64,000 bases of DNA from Anaeramoeba flamelloides (GCA_027625915.1 JANTQA010000012.1:5044501-5108500), one strand, 5' to 3'; positions 50,780-63,322 are shown, counted from the stretch's first letter. Notes: generated by a model from the letters alone, not told the origin. Program-made: numbers and translations.

Positions 50780-51122
50780 ATAAATTAGGAAAAATCAAAA
50801 AACAAAAAAAAAAAAATTGATTTGGATCTAAAAATTTAAATTTATTTTGAGAAGAATAATGGATTAAAATAATAGATTATATTATATTTCTTCAATAAAA
50901 CTGGACTCCTTTAACTAAATAAAAGTAGAGATTTTTTATTTATTATTTTTATATTGTTTTTCTTTTATTTGGATGAAAATGATAACTTCAAAAAAAAATT
51001 ATACTATGTTACCTTAAGTGAAATTTTTTATTACGTTTGGAAAAATATAATAAATTGAGGTTTTTTTTTTTTTTTTGCCTATTTTTGGTTTTTTGTGTGT
51101 CCAAATTTTTGGAAATGGGTTA
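50011..51122. mobile_element. TA-flanked MITE, family A, split by a nested family B element
   Basis: In reverse orientation, the ends are AACTAAATTCAAAAAATTTGG (50011) and, inverted, AACCCATTTCCAAAAATTTGG (51122). The element would be about 545 bp, but 50360-50927 is a family B insertion, after which family A sequence (TTCTTTTATTTGGATGAAAA) resumes. Confidence 0.72.
50360..50927. mobile_element. Family B MITE nested in family A
   Basis: About 568 bp, TA at both ends, matching 58032-58593 and 19105-19694 (GCCAAAAATGAAAAA near the left end; TTTTGAGAAGAATAATGGAT near the right). A poly-A run of about 37 lies inside (from about 50735). Nesting shows that this B copy arrived after the A copy. Confidence 0.7.
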
Positions 51123-52121
51123 AAATTTTACTTAATATTTGAATTTTTGGGCACTTATTTCATCCAATTTTCAATTACAACATTCTTATTCTATCTAACA
51201 TAATAAAATATCGAAAATTTCTTTAGGGTGGTTCAGTGTTAAAAAGAAATTTTTTTAAATTTGTATTTCATCATTTCAAATTTTCGCTTTTAATTTTGAA
51301 AATTAAAGTTTATATCTAAAATACTCATTTTCCCATATTTTGCTTTTGATTTCCAGTTTTTTTTTCAATATTTACATTATTAGATTTATTATAGTTTTTT
51401 GCCTCTCTTGAAAGTAAATACCGAGTATTCTTCTCATTATTTAACTTTATAATTCACTTAAATACGTTTTTTCCCCAATTGTATAAATATACGTTTATAA
51501 AAAACCATTACTTTGAAAATTTATTTTTGTTAAAGAAATTAATTTTTAAATTAATTATCTAGAATACATAATAGACCTGGTAATTATCGAAAGACATAAC
51601 AAATAAAATTAATAATTAAAACTATTATTCTGAAATATAATATATAAATTTAAAAAGAGACAAAAAAAATTATTTGGTTTCAATATTTTTATATGATCAC
51701 AATAAATTTTAATTATTCTTTACCTTAAAAAGTAGATTATTATATTTTGTAGGAATTTAAGAGAAGTGGTTATCCCAACATCAGTAAATCCGAAATTATC
51801 GTGTGTAAAAAAAAAAAATCATTTTTAGATTTGCTCGGGCTTTGAAATGGGAAAATTTTTTCTCTTTACATACCATTATAAAAACAAAATTTGTTTATTG
51901 AAACCAAAATAATATAAACTATAATATTTAAGTCTCATTGCTATATACACATTTTGATCAGAAATAAGTAGGATTGTAGTTATAATTTTATTGAATTATT
52001 CAATATATCAAATTGGTTCAAAAAATCACAATATGTAATCAAAAGGTGTAAAATAGGTGTTACTCAAACTAATATACACTTGTTTTAAAATCAATTTGAG
52101 TATATGACTTTGTAAAATCAT
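51123..52121. other. Intergenic, nothing recognised
   Basis: A+T-rich. I see no coding region and no element ends. Confidence 0.45.
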
Positions 52122-53398
52122 TTGAGGTTTTGATGATAACAATTATTATCATGATATTCGTAATTAATTCGTGATAATATTAAAAAAATCTCGATTAACC
52201 CTATTTTATAACGAAAAATCATAAAATCTCAATATTCAATATTATCACGAAAAAATAATGATTGTGAAAAAAAGAAAATTATTTTTTTTGAAATCACCTT
52301 AAAAAAAATATCTTGACTTTTACAAAAAATTGAGACTTTTATAGCTCTTTTACTCTTTAGAAATGTTATGAAGTGTTGACAATTATTTTAAATTATCTTC
52401 AAGTATTTGAAACCTTTGAAAGAAAGAAAAAATTTATAAACTGACTGAGAATGTTTGTAGTAGACGAAAAATTTTTTCTTTTCATTTTTTTTTTTATAAA
52501 TAAAAAATCTCAAAGAAATTTTATCATTAAAAAATACAAACCCATTTAAACAATATACTTGAATACAAAGTTGATTTATTTCTTCAAAATGGGGTTATTA
52601 CCTTCACAAGTCAGATATCCAAAAAGAATAAATAGTAATTTTCCTTCTTATTGATGATGGATCAAAAAAAACATCTAAGCTCTAGTTGTGTTTTCAGCCC
52701 AATACAAAGATAAGAGATATGAGAAGAAGAAGAAAAAAAATGAAAATTTCTATAAAAAAACTTAATAATAGGTGATAAAGCCACTAGGCTATGGTGAAAG
52801 TTTTTGAACAGTTATCCAATCCCTATTAGCTTTCAGAGAATAAAAAAAAATGTTTTATCCCAAGTACAGATTCTTTAAAGAAATTGTGAAAGGTTGAAAG
52901 GTTTAGTTGTTTGAGAAGCTATTTATTCAACACAATTTACAACACCAGAATTAACTGAAAAATTATGTCTTTCTCTTTAATTCTGATTGTTGTTGATCTT
53001 AAAGGATCCATAGGTTTGTCAACCAAAATCAAAATAAAATACAATAAAACTCTTTGATCAGATCCTCAATTGAATCAAGTATCTTTTTTCTTGTTTTTTA
53101 AAAGAATAAACTTTTTTTTCATATAATCTATTTTTTTGATCAAAAAAAATTCTTTGTAAAAATATTGCTCAAAACCCATTAAATGTTCTCTTGTATTTTA
53201 CTTTTTAATAGCCACATTGTTGCATTTATCACGATTTTGATCGAAATAATTATCCTGATTTTTATTGAATATACTATTTGTTATAATATCGTGATAATAT
53301 TGAATATCACCATTTTATAAAATATCGCGATTTGAAAGAAATTATCGCGATTTTTATAAAACATTGAGAATTAACCATAGGTATCATCAAAACCTCTA
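52122..53398. mobile_element. Long-TIR DNA element, copy 2 (family D)
   Basis: A 1.28 kb element with left end TTGAGGTTTTGATGATAAC and inverted right end TAGAGGTTTTGATGATACC. Both are followed by 100-200 bp of repeated ATCGTGATAAT / CGCGATAATTT motifs. The interior matches the reverse of 2344-3610, for example GAGCTTAGATG-side tract 52640-52700 against 3040-3110. No open frame of note. It ends about 435 bp before the SCAMP start codon. Confidence 0.7.
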
Positions 53399-53833
53399 TT
53401 ATATTACTATATTTGATACATGGAGATGGACAGCAAAAAAGATCCTTGCAGATCACTTACTCCCTTAAAACAAAACCCTACCAAAAGAAAGTGTGTCAAC
53501 TTAATTATTCATCGATTGTTTCACAGACCTGAATGAAAATACAATAACCAAAAAATTTCGATAATTCAGAAAGTAATTATTAATTATTTTCTCAAAATTC
53601 GTTCTTCGTTAAAGATCTAAGATTTTATAATTGTGTCAATTTTAAATCATTCATTAGGTTTTCGAAATAAAATATCCGTAAAGTAGTTATTCATGGCTGA
53701 CAGTATTTGTAAACCAATTTTAATTTCTAAATATGATTTTCTCCAAATGTTATTCAATTAAAACAAAACCTAAATTTATTTTTTTGATTTTTTTTTTTTT
53801 TGCAAGAAAAATTTTACTTTATTCCCCAATTAA

Positions 53834-54797
53834 ATGATCAATCCTTTTAGTGATGACAAATCAAGTGGCGAAGATTCAAATCCCTTCAACGTAAAGAAAA
53901 TTCTTTAAAAGATCTTTTCAAGTGGATTTTTGTTTTCTTGTTTTTTTTCCTTATTTAGTATTTTGTTGTTTTTTTCAAAATTTCTTATAAATAAATTAAC
54001 AAAGGATGAATCTGTCACCCAAGGAATGAACACCAAAACCCAACAAGAAGTGACTACCAACCCTTTTGAATCTAACACAGTAACAATTTTTTTTTTTTTT
54101 TTTTTTTTTTTTTCTTCTTGTTTAATTTCGGAAAATAGTTAATAACAAAAAGATTTTTAAATTTTCTTTTTTTATTTTATTTTTTTCTTTTTTTATTTTT
54201 GTTCCAAACTTTCACTAAATCCAAACTTTGAATCAAAACCCTTTTAACCATTTCAAATAGAACCAAGAATACAAACCACCTGAGTACTTGAAAGATAATG
54301 ATGGTAAGATATCAAAAATAAATTAGAAAAAAAAAAACAAAACTCTTCTTTTCAAATCCAAAACAACCTTTCCTTTTTAAATAAAAACCCTTCTCTCCAA
54401 TTTTTTTTTCTTTCTCTTTTTTTATTGCTCTCTTCCCAAATCAAAAATTAAAAAAGAAAAAGATATGAGATCTCTTGAAGAAAGAGAACATGCTGTTCAA
54501 CTTCGGTTGGCTGAACTTGGAAAACGTGAAAAGGAAGTTGGTAAACGTGAACATTTGCTAGGTAACTAAAAACACTTTTTTTTTTTCAATTATTTTTTTT
54601 TTATTTTATTTTTATTCTTGATTTTTTTACTTCTATGGGTATGTTAAAATAATTCTTTGATAAAAAATTATCTCTTAATGTCATCTTTAGGTCGTGACGT
54701 TAATAGACCTAATAACTGGCCAAAATGTAAACCAATATTGTACCATAACATTGGTGAAGATGTTCCTGAAAATTGTAGAGGAATTGTTAGGTTTGTT

Positions 54798-54834
<37 letters not shown>

Positions 54835-57634
54835 TTTTAATTACCTTTTTGAATTTTTGTTAATAGCAACACCCTCATTCTAAAATTGATTGTTTAATAA
54901 TTAATAAACAAAACAAACAAAATATAATTATTAATAGACTTGCTTATTTTGCATGGATAAGTTTGTGTTTAATTTTTTTGAATTAGAAAATAACCTAGAA
55001 ACAGTAATGAAATAGGAAACAATCTTGTTATTATTTTTTCTTTTTCTTTTTTTTCTTATCACTTTTCTTAAAATTTTCATTCTTAAGTGGCCGCAACTGC
55101 TTGGTGTTGGAATTGGTTTTGTCTTGTTTCTAAGTTATTTGTTAAAGATGTTGAAAACAAAGGAAATGATATTGCAATTTCATCGATTTCTATGGTGCTA
55201 GGTATTCCATTATCCTGGATTTTTTGGTATAGATTATTATATAATGCAACTGTAAATATCTTTCTTTTTTTTTTTTTTTTTATGTGAATTTTTTTCTTAT
55301 TACGGGAGTAAAGTATGAGTTTATGTTAGCGTGGTTTTCAATTTTGTTATATCTTGTAAATTAATATCATTTTCAAAATTCTATTCCTGATTCTGTATTT
55401 TCAAAAAAATTAATAAATACTGACAGATTCGTAAAAATTTAAATTAATATTTTGCATAATTTCCTTTTTTTTTATAATTTGTTAACTCAGATTTGAATAA
55501 AGATGAAAAAGAATGTTTTTAGGCCTAAATACAAAGAAACTTTAAAAAGAAGTTGATTTTAGAAATATTCAATAAAACTATGAAAATCTTATTTCCTTAA
55601 TTAATTCAATTCGAAACTTTTTATTGTCATATAATACCGTACTACTAAAGTGTACTAAACAATCAAATCCCCTTACAAATTATTTATTTACATTATAAAA
55701 ATTAATTTTTTATATTCTAAAAAAATTTTGCATCATGTTAGCTCATTTTTATTCTTTTAATTATAGATATTTGGATTTTTTGATCTTTAAAAGTTTTTTT
55801 TTCTTTTTACAAAAATAATAAAAAATTTTCAAATGAGTATTGAAAAAAATGTATTTTGTAATTTTGTATTTGTAAATACTTTTTAGTTGTATGTTCGTAT
55901 TTGAAATTAATGTATTTAAGCAAGGAAAAAAAATATATTATTTTTATTAAAATAATAATTTTTAGAATTTTAAATCAATGCTAAATTTAATCGGTGAATT
56001 ATTTTGATTTCTTACAAAGTATATATCTTTTGAAACCATTCAACAAAAAATTAATTCTATTTAATAATACATTTTATTTTATTTATTTATTTTTTTTTCT
56101 GTATTGAAAATGAGATAATATTTAAAATCGATAATTCTTGTTAAATTATTTCTTCACTTTAATTATTAATTTCCTTTCTACTAATTTATATATTATTCTA
56201 TTTTTTTTTTCTTCTTAATTCTATATTTAAAATATATATATATATATATATAAATGCCGGGATTTATTCCAAATAAATTTCATTATTATAAATTATCATT
56301 AATAGATGAAAGATAAATCATCAAAGTAATTTTAGTTTCTTTTTATATTATGTTTTTTCTTATATCTTTATTATAATAGAGAATTTTTTAGCATTCATTT
56401 GTTAAAAAAAAAAAAAAAATTCATAATCAGGATTCATATTTTAATTCTTTTTTGAAAAAAAAAAAGCAAAAATAATTCTTTTTTTGATTCCATGTGATCA
56501 AAAAAAATTCATTTTTTATTTTCAATGATTAACCTCAACTTATTTCTTGTTTAAATTGGGTTTTAATAGAATCCCATAATTCCTCAAAATTATAATTATT
56601 GACAAATAGCCTTTTAAAAAATATTCGATAGGATTTCATGGTTACTAATAATTAATAAATATTTGGGGTTTTATCCTTCTCACAGGTTTTAGTTTTAAGC
56701 ATCTTTTTTGACAATTATGATTGATTTTGTATTTATTCCTTTTTCGAAATAACTTTTTACTCAGAAATGGAATCAAAAATTTATTTTTTTTTTCTAATGG
56801 ATATCTTTTACTACCAAATAAAAAATTTATTTTTTTGAAACTATTATATAAAAATAATTTTCAATGTTTTTGTAAAATAATTCTAAAAGGGATACTAACA
56901 AGTGGAAAATGTGTGAATAAAAACCAATTTCTTTGGAATTATTTTAATATTATGATTCCAAATTTCAAAATTTTTTTTGATTCCTAAAAACTCTATTTTT
57001 CAAATTTCTTTGGAAACTCTATTCATAGTAATTTTTATAGAATTTTTCCCTAAAATCCATATATTTTTTAGAATAATGCCAATTAAATCATTAATTTTTT
57101 TTTTGTTTTTTGAAGATAAAATTGAAACCAAAAATCGTGAATTACAGTTATGAATATTTCTCTATCAACATTTCTCAATTTCTTATTTTTTTTCTTTTTT
57201 CACAAATTTAATATAATTTTAATTTTAATTCACTTTCTTTTTATTTTTCCTTCCTTCCTTCTTTCTTTCTTTCGTTTTTTCATTTAAAATGTAATAGATA
57301 TATTTTATTTTTTTCAACTTATTCAATTTGGTTCCTTCTTTCTGTGATGGTAATCATAGGGATAAATGGAACAGGCTGTGCTGGTATTATTAATGCTATT
57401 GATTTATTTGAAAAAAACAAAGTAGTAGGGATTTTTTTTATTGTTAATATGATACTCTGGTTAATACAAGTTTTTCTTTTCGTTGTTATCGTCAAAAAGG
57501 TAAATTACTATTATAAATCTTCCGGGTTTTCAACAGAAAAGGCAAAAGACGAAATTAGAACAGAAGTCGGCAAAGAAGTTGGTAAAGAGGTTGGTAAAGA
57601 AGTTAAAAGATCATTAGCAAGTGGGAATATATAA
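53834..57634 (+). CDS. SCAMP: SCAMP, secretory carrier-associated membrane protein
   Basis: Nine exons: 53834-53890, 54005-54079, 54261-54303, 54457-54561, 54691-54790, 54939-54961, 55088-55251, 56306-56325 and 57298-57634. They total 924 nt, 307 residues, with phases matching throughout. Three NPF motifs (3-5, 16-18, 38-40) open the protein; NPF binds EH-domain endocytic adaptors. A coiled coil follows (REHAVQLRLAELGKREKEV), then the SCAMP signature NNWPKCKPILYHNIGEDVP. Four membrane segments follow, with the inter-helix FWYRLLYNAT (family WYRPxYxAF). The tail YYKSSGFSTEKAKDE matches the family's YRxTGxSxxKAQxE. Exons 6 (23 nt) and 8 (20 nt, MKDKSS) are microexons placed by phase and family alignment. 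Exon 6 could end at 54967 instead. SCAMPs act in exocytic and endocytic vesicle traffic. The C-terminal (GKEV)n repeat is unusual. Confidence 0.92.
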
Positions 57635-58031
57635 TTTTTATAGAAATATATATTTAATATGAAATAATATTGATTATTACAAGTATTATTAATTTTAATT
57701 TTTTTAAAATTGATATTGTTCTTTTTCTAGCAATTTTAAAAAAACACTTTTTTTCTTTTTTATTTGTTCTTTTTTTTTTTTTTTTGTTAATTTCATTATT
57801 TTTCTTTGAAAAGATCACAATATTTCAATAAATTATAAAAATAAATTTTTATATTTTATTTTTTCAAATTTTCTTTTTTTTAAGGTATAAGAATATAATT
57901 ACAAAATAATACTTTCCATTACATGTGGAGACTTTTGTAAGAAATTTATTTTTTGGGGTTATTATTTTTTTAAAAATTAATTTCTTTACACTCAATTTTA
58001 GAAAATATATTATTTAGATACTCTTCCTTAA

Positions 58032-58593
58032 TAAATTCCTTTTCACTCAAAGAGCCCTAGCCAAAAATGAAAAATTCACTTTTTTTTGATGAACCAACAC
58101 AACTTAAGATAGTTTTGAAATAAGAGAAATAAGTAACTTTGTATTAGAGTTTGTAATCATCAAAGAAAAGCCTGTACAAACTATAAATTTCCCAAAATAA
58201 TAAAATTTTAAAAAAAAATTGTGGCACTTTTCATTGGAATGTCTCGTGCAAAATTCTCAATTTTTTTTGTGAATTAAAATTGTTGAAAATATAATTTTTT
58301 TAATTCAAATGTATGAATTTTAAAATAAAATAAAAACCCTGCTTTTCTGTATTTTAATTTTGAGTTTCAAATATTTTTTTTTTTTTTCATATTGACTTCC
58401 TAAAAAATTAAAATGATCATTACAAAAAATTAAAAAAAAAGTAAAAAACAAATAAAAAACATCTACAAAATGAGAAAAAAAGGATGAGATTTAAAATTTG
58501 AAAATTTATTTTGAGAAGAATAATGAATTAAAATCAGAGAATAGGTTTTATTTCTTGGATAAAAATGCACCCTTTTGACTAAAAAAGAGTTTA
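58032..58593. mobile_element. TA-flanked MITE, family B, copy 3
   Basis: A 562-bp element: left end AATTCCTTTTCACTCAAAG, inverted right end AACTCTTTTTTAGTCAAAAG, TA at both ends. The interior matches 50360-50927 along its length. No coding potential. Confidence 0.72.
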
Positions 58594-59358
58594 TTTCCAG
58601 TATTTCCATACAATTTTTTCAGTAAATACATAAAAATCTAAAAAAATAAATCCTAAAATTAGAATGTGGAAATTTCATAATGCACTTAAAATTATTAACA
58701 TAGTATAGACATTATAGTTTTAATTTTATATCCCCTTTCCAAAATTTAAGCGTGAATTGTTATATATTCCAGGATAACATATCAAAAGTGTATACTAAGA
58801 TTAATTTCAAGTTCAAAAAACAAAAAAAAAATATTGAAAGGTATTATTTGAAGAGACGTTAACTTGCTATTTTAGGAAAAAAAAAAAAAATAAAATAACA
58901 AAAAAATGGTTGAATAAATTTAAAATAACTAATTTTTAAACATACAAAATATAAAAAAGAATATATATATATATATATAGATATTATATTACCATTAAAT
59001 AAATCCACACACATACACACACAATACTTTTGAATTTAATTTCATTTGAGGATTTATTCTAGATTTCCATAACGTAATCTATGTTTAATTGTTACAATTT
59101 CTACTTGCCTTTTGATCATTTTTTTTCAAAAATCCATATTGTATTTTTTTGATTTTTCCTTTTCATTTTCAATTTACACATATGCTGTTTGATGATTTCT
59201 TGTTCCACATCACATTATTAAAAAGTTGAAAGTTAAAAGTCTTTATCTTTTTCGTATTTAACTCTTTTTACTACTATACAGAAACTTAATCGTTAGTAAA
59301 ATAATAAAAAAAAAAAAAAAAAAACAAGATTGATTAGTTTTCAAATATTGGTATGTAA
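58594..59358. other. Intergenic, nothing recognised
   Basis: A+T-rich with a (TA)n tract near 58960-58978 and an (ACAC) stretch near 59008-59023. I see no gene. Confidence 0.45.
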
Positions 59359-59899
59359 TAAACCTCAATTCAAAAATTTTCACACACCAAAATTTAATTT
59401 TTGAAAAAAAAACTAATATATAATCAAATCTATAAATAATATCAAATGATAACTATTCGATAATTGTAATGTTAACAATTTTTTATCAATTACAATATTC
59501 ACAAAACAAAAAAAAAGATAATTATCAATACTAATAAATTATCGGCGAGTTAATAACTTTGGAGAGAGCAAAATAAAAAAAGGGGGTTTGTAAATATGTT
59601 AAAATTCTATTAGAAATATTTCTCGATCTAATAGTTAGATAACATCAAAAACTAATTTTATTTGAGTTCCTCTATTCTTAACAGCTTGATACTAACCATA
59701 ATAGTAATTGTTGAAAAAAAAATGAATTTTGATAAAATGAAAAAGCTCACTTAATTCAAAAAAAGAAGGAAAAATCAATAGAAAAAAAAAAATTTCAGAT
59801 TTTACAAAAATCAAAATTATTCCCAATTTGAATGAAATTGTATTATTGTGATTTTTTGATCCTTTTCAACTGGACTCGAAATTTTGGAATTTTAGTTTA
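59359..59899. mobile_element. TA-flanked MITE, family A, copy
   Basis: A 541-bp element, ends AACCTCAATTCAAAAATTTTC and (inverted) AACTAAAATTCCAAAATTTC, TA at both ends. Closest to 6621-7159, including the GTTGAATTTTAA-side interior and ATTGTATTATTGTGAT near the right end. Confidence 0.75.
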
Positions 59900-60498
59900 G
59901 ATTTATTTATACTTGTGGAATAAATAAATAAAGCTACAAAAATTCACTGAATCGCAATTTAAATGACCCAATAAACCCAATTTCAAATATTAATGAACTC
60001 TATAGTATTAGATTTTTTGCATATAATCAACAATAAAAAATTTCATTTTGTAAACTTATTATTATTAATGCTATTCCTAATATCCTGGGAGAAATCCAAA
60101 TAAAAATATACAATTGATTACAAATTAATATTTAGAATATCAAAAAGCAACTTTTCTTTCGATTTTTTAAATTTCAATTATTTACTTAATAAATATGAAC
60201 AGAAAAAAGGAAATATTGATTATTTTTGTTTCTTTTGTATAAAATAGTTATGTTTTCAGTTTATTCACATTTTGTGGAAATAATTTGTCATATAATCTAT
60301 TTGGTTATTTAATTTATGTAAATTTAATATCTTTTTCAAGAAAAATTTAAGAAAAAAATTTTTTTCAACTCGAAAGTCTTTAGATAGATCTCTTGACTTT
60401 GAATTGGTCCTGAAATGAAGAATTTTTTTTTAAAGTCATTGAATTTTTTACTAATACTATGATCATTATTAGAGGATGAGATGATTAAAATTTACATA

Positions 60499-60692
60499 CA
60501 GTCAATTTCAAATCTAAGGCACAAACTTTCAACAAAATATAAGGCAAAAAAAAATCTCAAATTAAGGCACAAAATTTTGATTTTTTTTTACATAAATTAT
60601 TTTCCTAGAATCTGAATTTTGTACCTTAATTTGAGATTTTTATTGTGCCTTTATTTTCGTTGAAGTTTGTACCTTGAAAGTGGAACCGACTG
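60499..60692. mobile_element. 194-bp hairpin MITE with internal subrepeats
   Basis: TA-flanked. The arms are inverted repeats over about 88 bp, starting CAGTCAATTTC and (inverted) CAGTCGGTTCC. Each arm carries the motif AAGGCACAAA or variants three times at about 30-bp spacing. CAGT-type ends with a TA target resemble Tc1/mariner MITEs. Confidence 0.7.
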
Positions 60693-60699
60693 TATAATT

Positions 60700-61187
60700 T
60701 AGCAATGAATTTATAGAGAAATTTGAGGCATGAACCACAACTATTTTTACAGATAAAGAGCAATACATTTTAATTTAATTTTTTTAACCTTGGCAAACAC
60801 AATTCTTGATCATAAAAAAAATATCTATTTTTTTCTAGTTGATTGACAAGTAAATGTTTAAGAGGAAATTTAATTTCTTCAACTTTTAAGGGGGTCGCTA
60901 CATCAGTAGACACGATAAAAATTTGAGAGGGGTGAAAAAAGAGTACTTTATTTTAGTGGCATGTGATCTTTGATTCTCTAAAAATATTTTTTAAAATTAT
61001 TTGATATTTTTTTTTTTATTTAGTAATGTTAAAAAATAAAAAAAAGAGAAAAGAATTAATAAAATTGGTTCAATTTTTTTTTTTTTTATTTAAATAGTTT
61101 TTTTTTTTTGGGGGGGAGATAATTTTCGATTCTTAGAATAAACCATATAGCTATATTGTGATTTAAAATTTGATCAAATATAATCAC
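60700..61187. other. Intergenic, nothing recognised
   Basis: A+T-rich, with a poly-T and G run near 61099-61115. I see no gene. Confidence 0.4.
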
Positions 61188-61490
61188 ATTCACTTCTCCA
61201 ATTCCACCAAATCCAAGGGTTTATTTAGAATCCTAACCAGTAATGTTTTGTAATAAGTATTAGTTTTTGGAATCCTTCTAGCTATTAAAGTACCATTTGT
61301 ATTTCCATTTTTGATTCTCCAAATTGTAATATTGTTGTTCTTTTTAAACAAAATCCATTCATCCCAAGTGCCACTGATAAAAAAATCATTCTTATGCTTT
61401 TTGTTGTTATGAAGTAAAAAATTCAAAAATGATGAAAAAATAAAAAATGAAAAAATTAAATACCACAATCGAATATTGAGACAAGGATAA
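61188..61490 (-). other. Possible exon or gene fragment, START-domain-like
   Basis: A minus-strand open frame of about 90 codons contains GTWDEWILFKKNNNITIWRI, then ARRIPKTNTYYKT and VRILNKPLDLVELEK. The pattern (Trp, a short beta-rich 'ngitvyr' strand, then a 'pldlv' helix) resembles the N-terminal part of START lipid-binding domains. There is no ATG in the frame, and a possible donor GTGAAT follows the last codons, so it would have to be an internal exon or a relic. No continuing exon was found toward lower coordinates. Low certainty. Confidence 0.25.
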
Positions 61491-62740
61491 AAGATAAGTT
61501 ATTCAATATTCGAAATACTATTTTTTGCAATTCAACTTAACATTCTATTGTGACAATTTCTTTGAGATTTTTGAAAAAAAAATTAAAAAATCTAATGAAT
61601 GAAGTACTTTAAATAATAAAAATCAATGAGTTATACAAAGTAAAAAATGTTATTTTCTAATCTTCTTCAGAATTACAAAAAAGTGAAAAATTTTCCTTTA
61701 CCGTGGATACTCCCTTAAGAAAACAATCATTTATCTAATACTGAGAATATTTTTAAAAAAATACCTAATGTTTGTGAATTATTTTACTAGTGGGTGGTTT
61801 TTTAGATTACTAACGTTTATTAAAGTTGAAAATCAACATTCTAATTTAAAATAAGAGAGAAAAAAAAGGATACTCCCTAAAGTGGCTTTTTTTCACTTTA
61901 CCAATGAAGAATTAGTATGAATAACCCCGTTTTTTTAATACGTATTTATCTTTGGTTTCTGGTAATCAACAAAATGGAATTCGAGAAATGAAGTGAAAAA
62001 AAAATTCCCAGATGATTTTGAATTTATCAGGATAGTAAAATGATCATAATTTTATTTACCAACACAACACTGATTGGTGAAAATTTAATTTGAACTCTAT
62101 ATACCTTACTGTTATTTTCAGAATAAATAGAAAAAAATATTACTTCGTTTTCATTTTCCTTTTTCAAGGAGAGACACAAATTTCAACCTACTTCGTTTGA
62201 AAACTCTAGTTGCAAAAAAATAAGAAAAATTGAAGAAAATATTTCCCATTTATTCTACAAATACCCTTCAGTCATTACTATTTGTTGCCAACTAAATGGA
62301 ACAAAATTTTCATTTGGCTTTCCAAAATTGTAATTTCCAAAGAATTATTAATACTTAAAACCAGCTTGCTTTATTCATTTTCCTTTTAGAATTGGGTTTA
62401 TTTGTGATTTATTATAATTCTTTGGAATGTGATTTTATGGAAAGCTGAATGAAAATTTTGATCTTTATATTTTACAATTAAGAGTAATTACAAATCACAA
62501 GATCTAGTGAATTTTCAATTGTATTGCACGGAGTGAAAGAAATGAATTTATTCGATGAAAAAGAAAAATAAATCAATTTATTATTTCGAATTTATTAGCA
62601 TTAAATGTAAATTAAAAAAGAAAGGGTTTCTTTAATTTTGCTTTGAGTCTGTAATTAATTTATTAAAACTCCAATTTTTAAACGTGTTTAACAAATTAGG
62701 AACAAGATTTGGAAACAAAAAAAAAAAAAATTGTTCCTTT

Positions 62741-63322
62741 TTAATATTCATATGGCACTATTTCTACTTGTAAGGTAGTCTTTTCCTTGTTTGTTGGATT
62801 TTTTTTCTTTTTTTTAATTGTGTTTTTGTGGTTGTTGTTTTGTTCTTTTTCCATTTTTCTTTTTCTCTGGACATTTTCTATTTCTTTTTTTTTTTCTTTC
62901 CCTTTTTCTTTTTTTATTTCTTTTTCTTTTTCTTTTTCTTTCATTTCTTTTTCTTTTATTTTCATTTCTGTTTTATTCGTCAAATTCGTTATTTGAATTT
63001 CGGATTGATATTGTAAAAGTTCTGAACTGGTTTTGCCTTTTAGAAATCGGTTATAGTTGAGCCAATGGTGATAACAAAAATCACAAAGAAAGAGTTTTTT
63101 GCTCATTTTTGGTTTTGGTTTTGTAAAGACACCACCCATCTTTTCTGGGTAATAATAACGAAAAACTGCACTACGTTGAGCTCGCCCGTGCCACACACAA
63201 AATTTTTTCTTTTTTATACGACAACTGTGTTGTTCTGAATTTATCTGTTCTTGAACAATTTGAAAATATTTTTTCGACATCTTTAATGGTTCAATAAACT
63301 CTGGAAAAGGAATTTTTTGCAT
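62741..63322 (-). CDS. Hypothetical Lys/Glu-rich protein with a divergent Cys/His zinc-binding motif
   Basis: 193 residues with ATG at 63322. Residues about 33-95 hold CVWHGRAQRSAVFRYYY and, about 30 residues on, KLFLCDFCYHHWLNYNRFL. The spacing (CxxH...CxxC followed by an aromatic helix) resembles GATA-type fingers of MTA/RERE proteins, which end LCNDCRxYWKKYG. That likeness is by eye only. The second half is low-complexity Lys/Glu (KEKEMKEKEKEKE), probably disordered and nuclear. The same strand's coding frame is interrupted only by its own stop at 62741. Neighbouring exons cannot be excluded. Function unknown. Confidence 0.5.
   Translation of the reverse strand: MQKIPFPEFIEPLKMSKKYFQIVQEQINSEQHSCRIKKKKFCVWHGRAQRSAVFRYYYPEKMGGVFTKPKPKMSKKLFLCDFCYHHWLNYNRFLKGKTSSELLQYQSEIQITNLTNKTEMKIKEKEMKEKEKEKEIKKEKGKEKKKEIENVQRKRKMEKEQNNNHKNTIKKKKKNPTNKEKTTLQVEIVPYEY

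Noticed and set aside
56721-56987. Plus-strand frame of 88 codons inside the SCAMP intron
   Set aside because: It does not fit SCAMP in sequence or phase, and its composition is that of random A+T-rich DNA.
62787-63060. Plus-strand Phe-rich frames
   Set aside because: Antisense to the Lys/Glu tail of the 62741-63322 gene.
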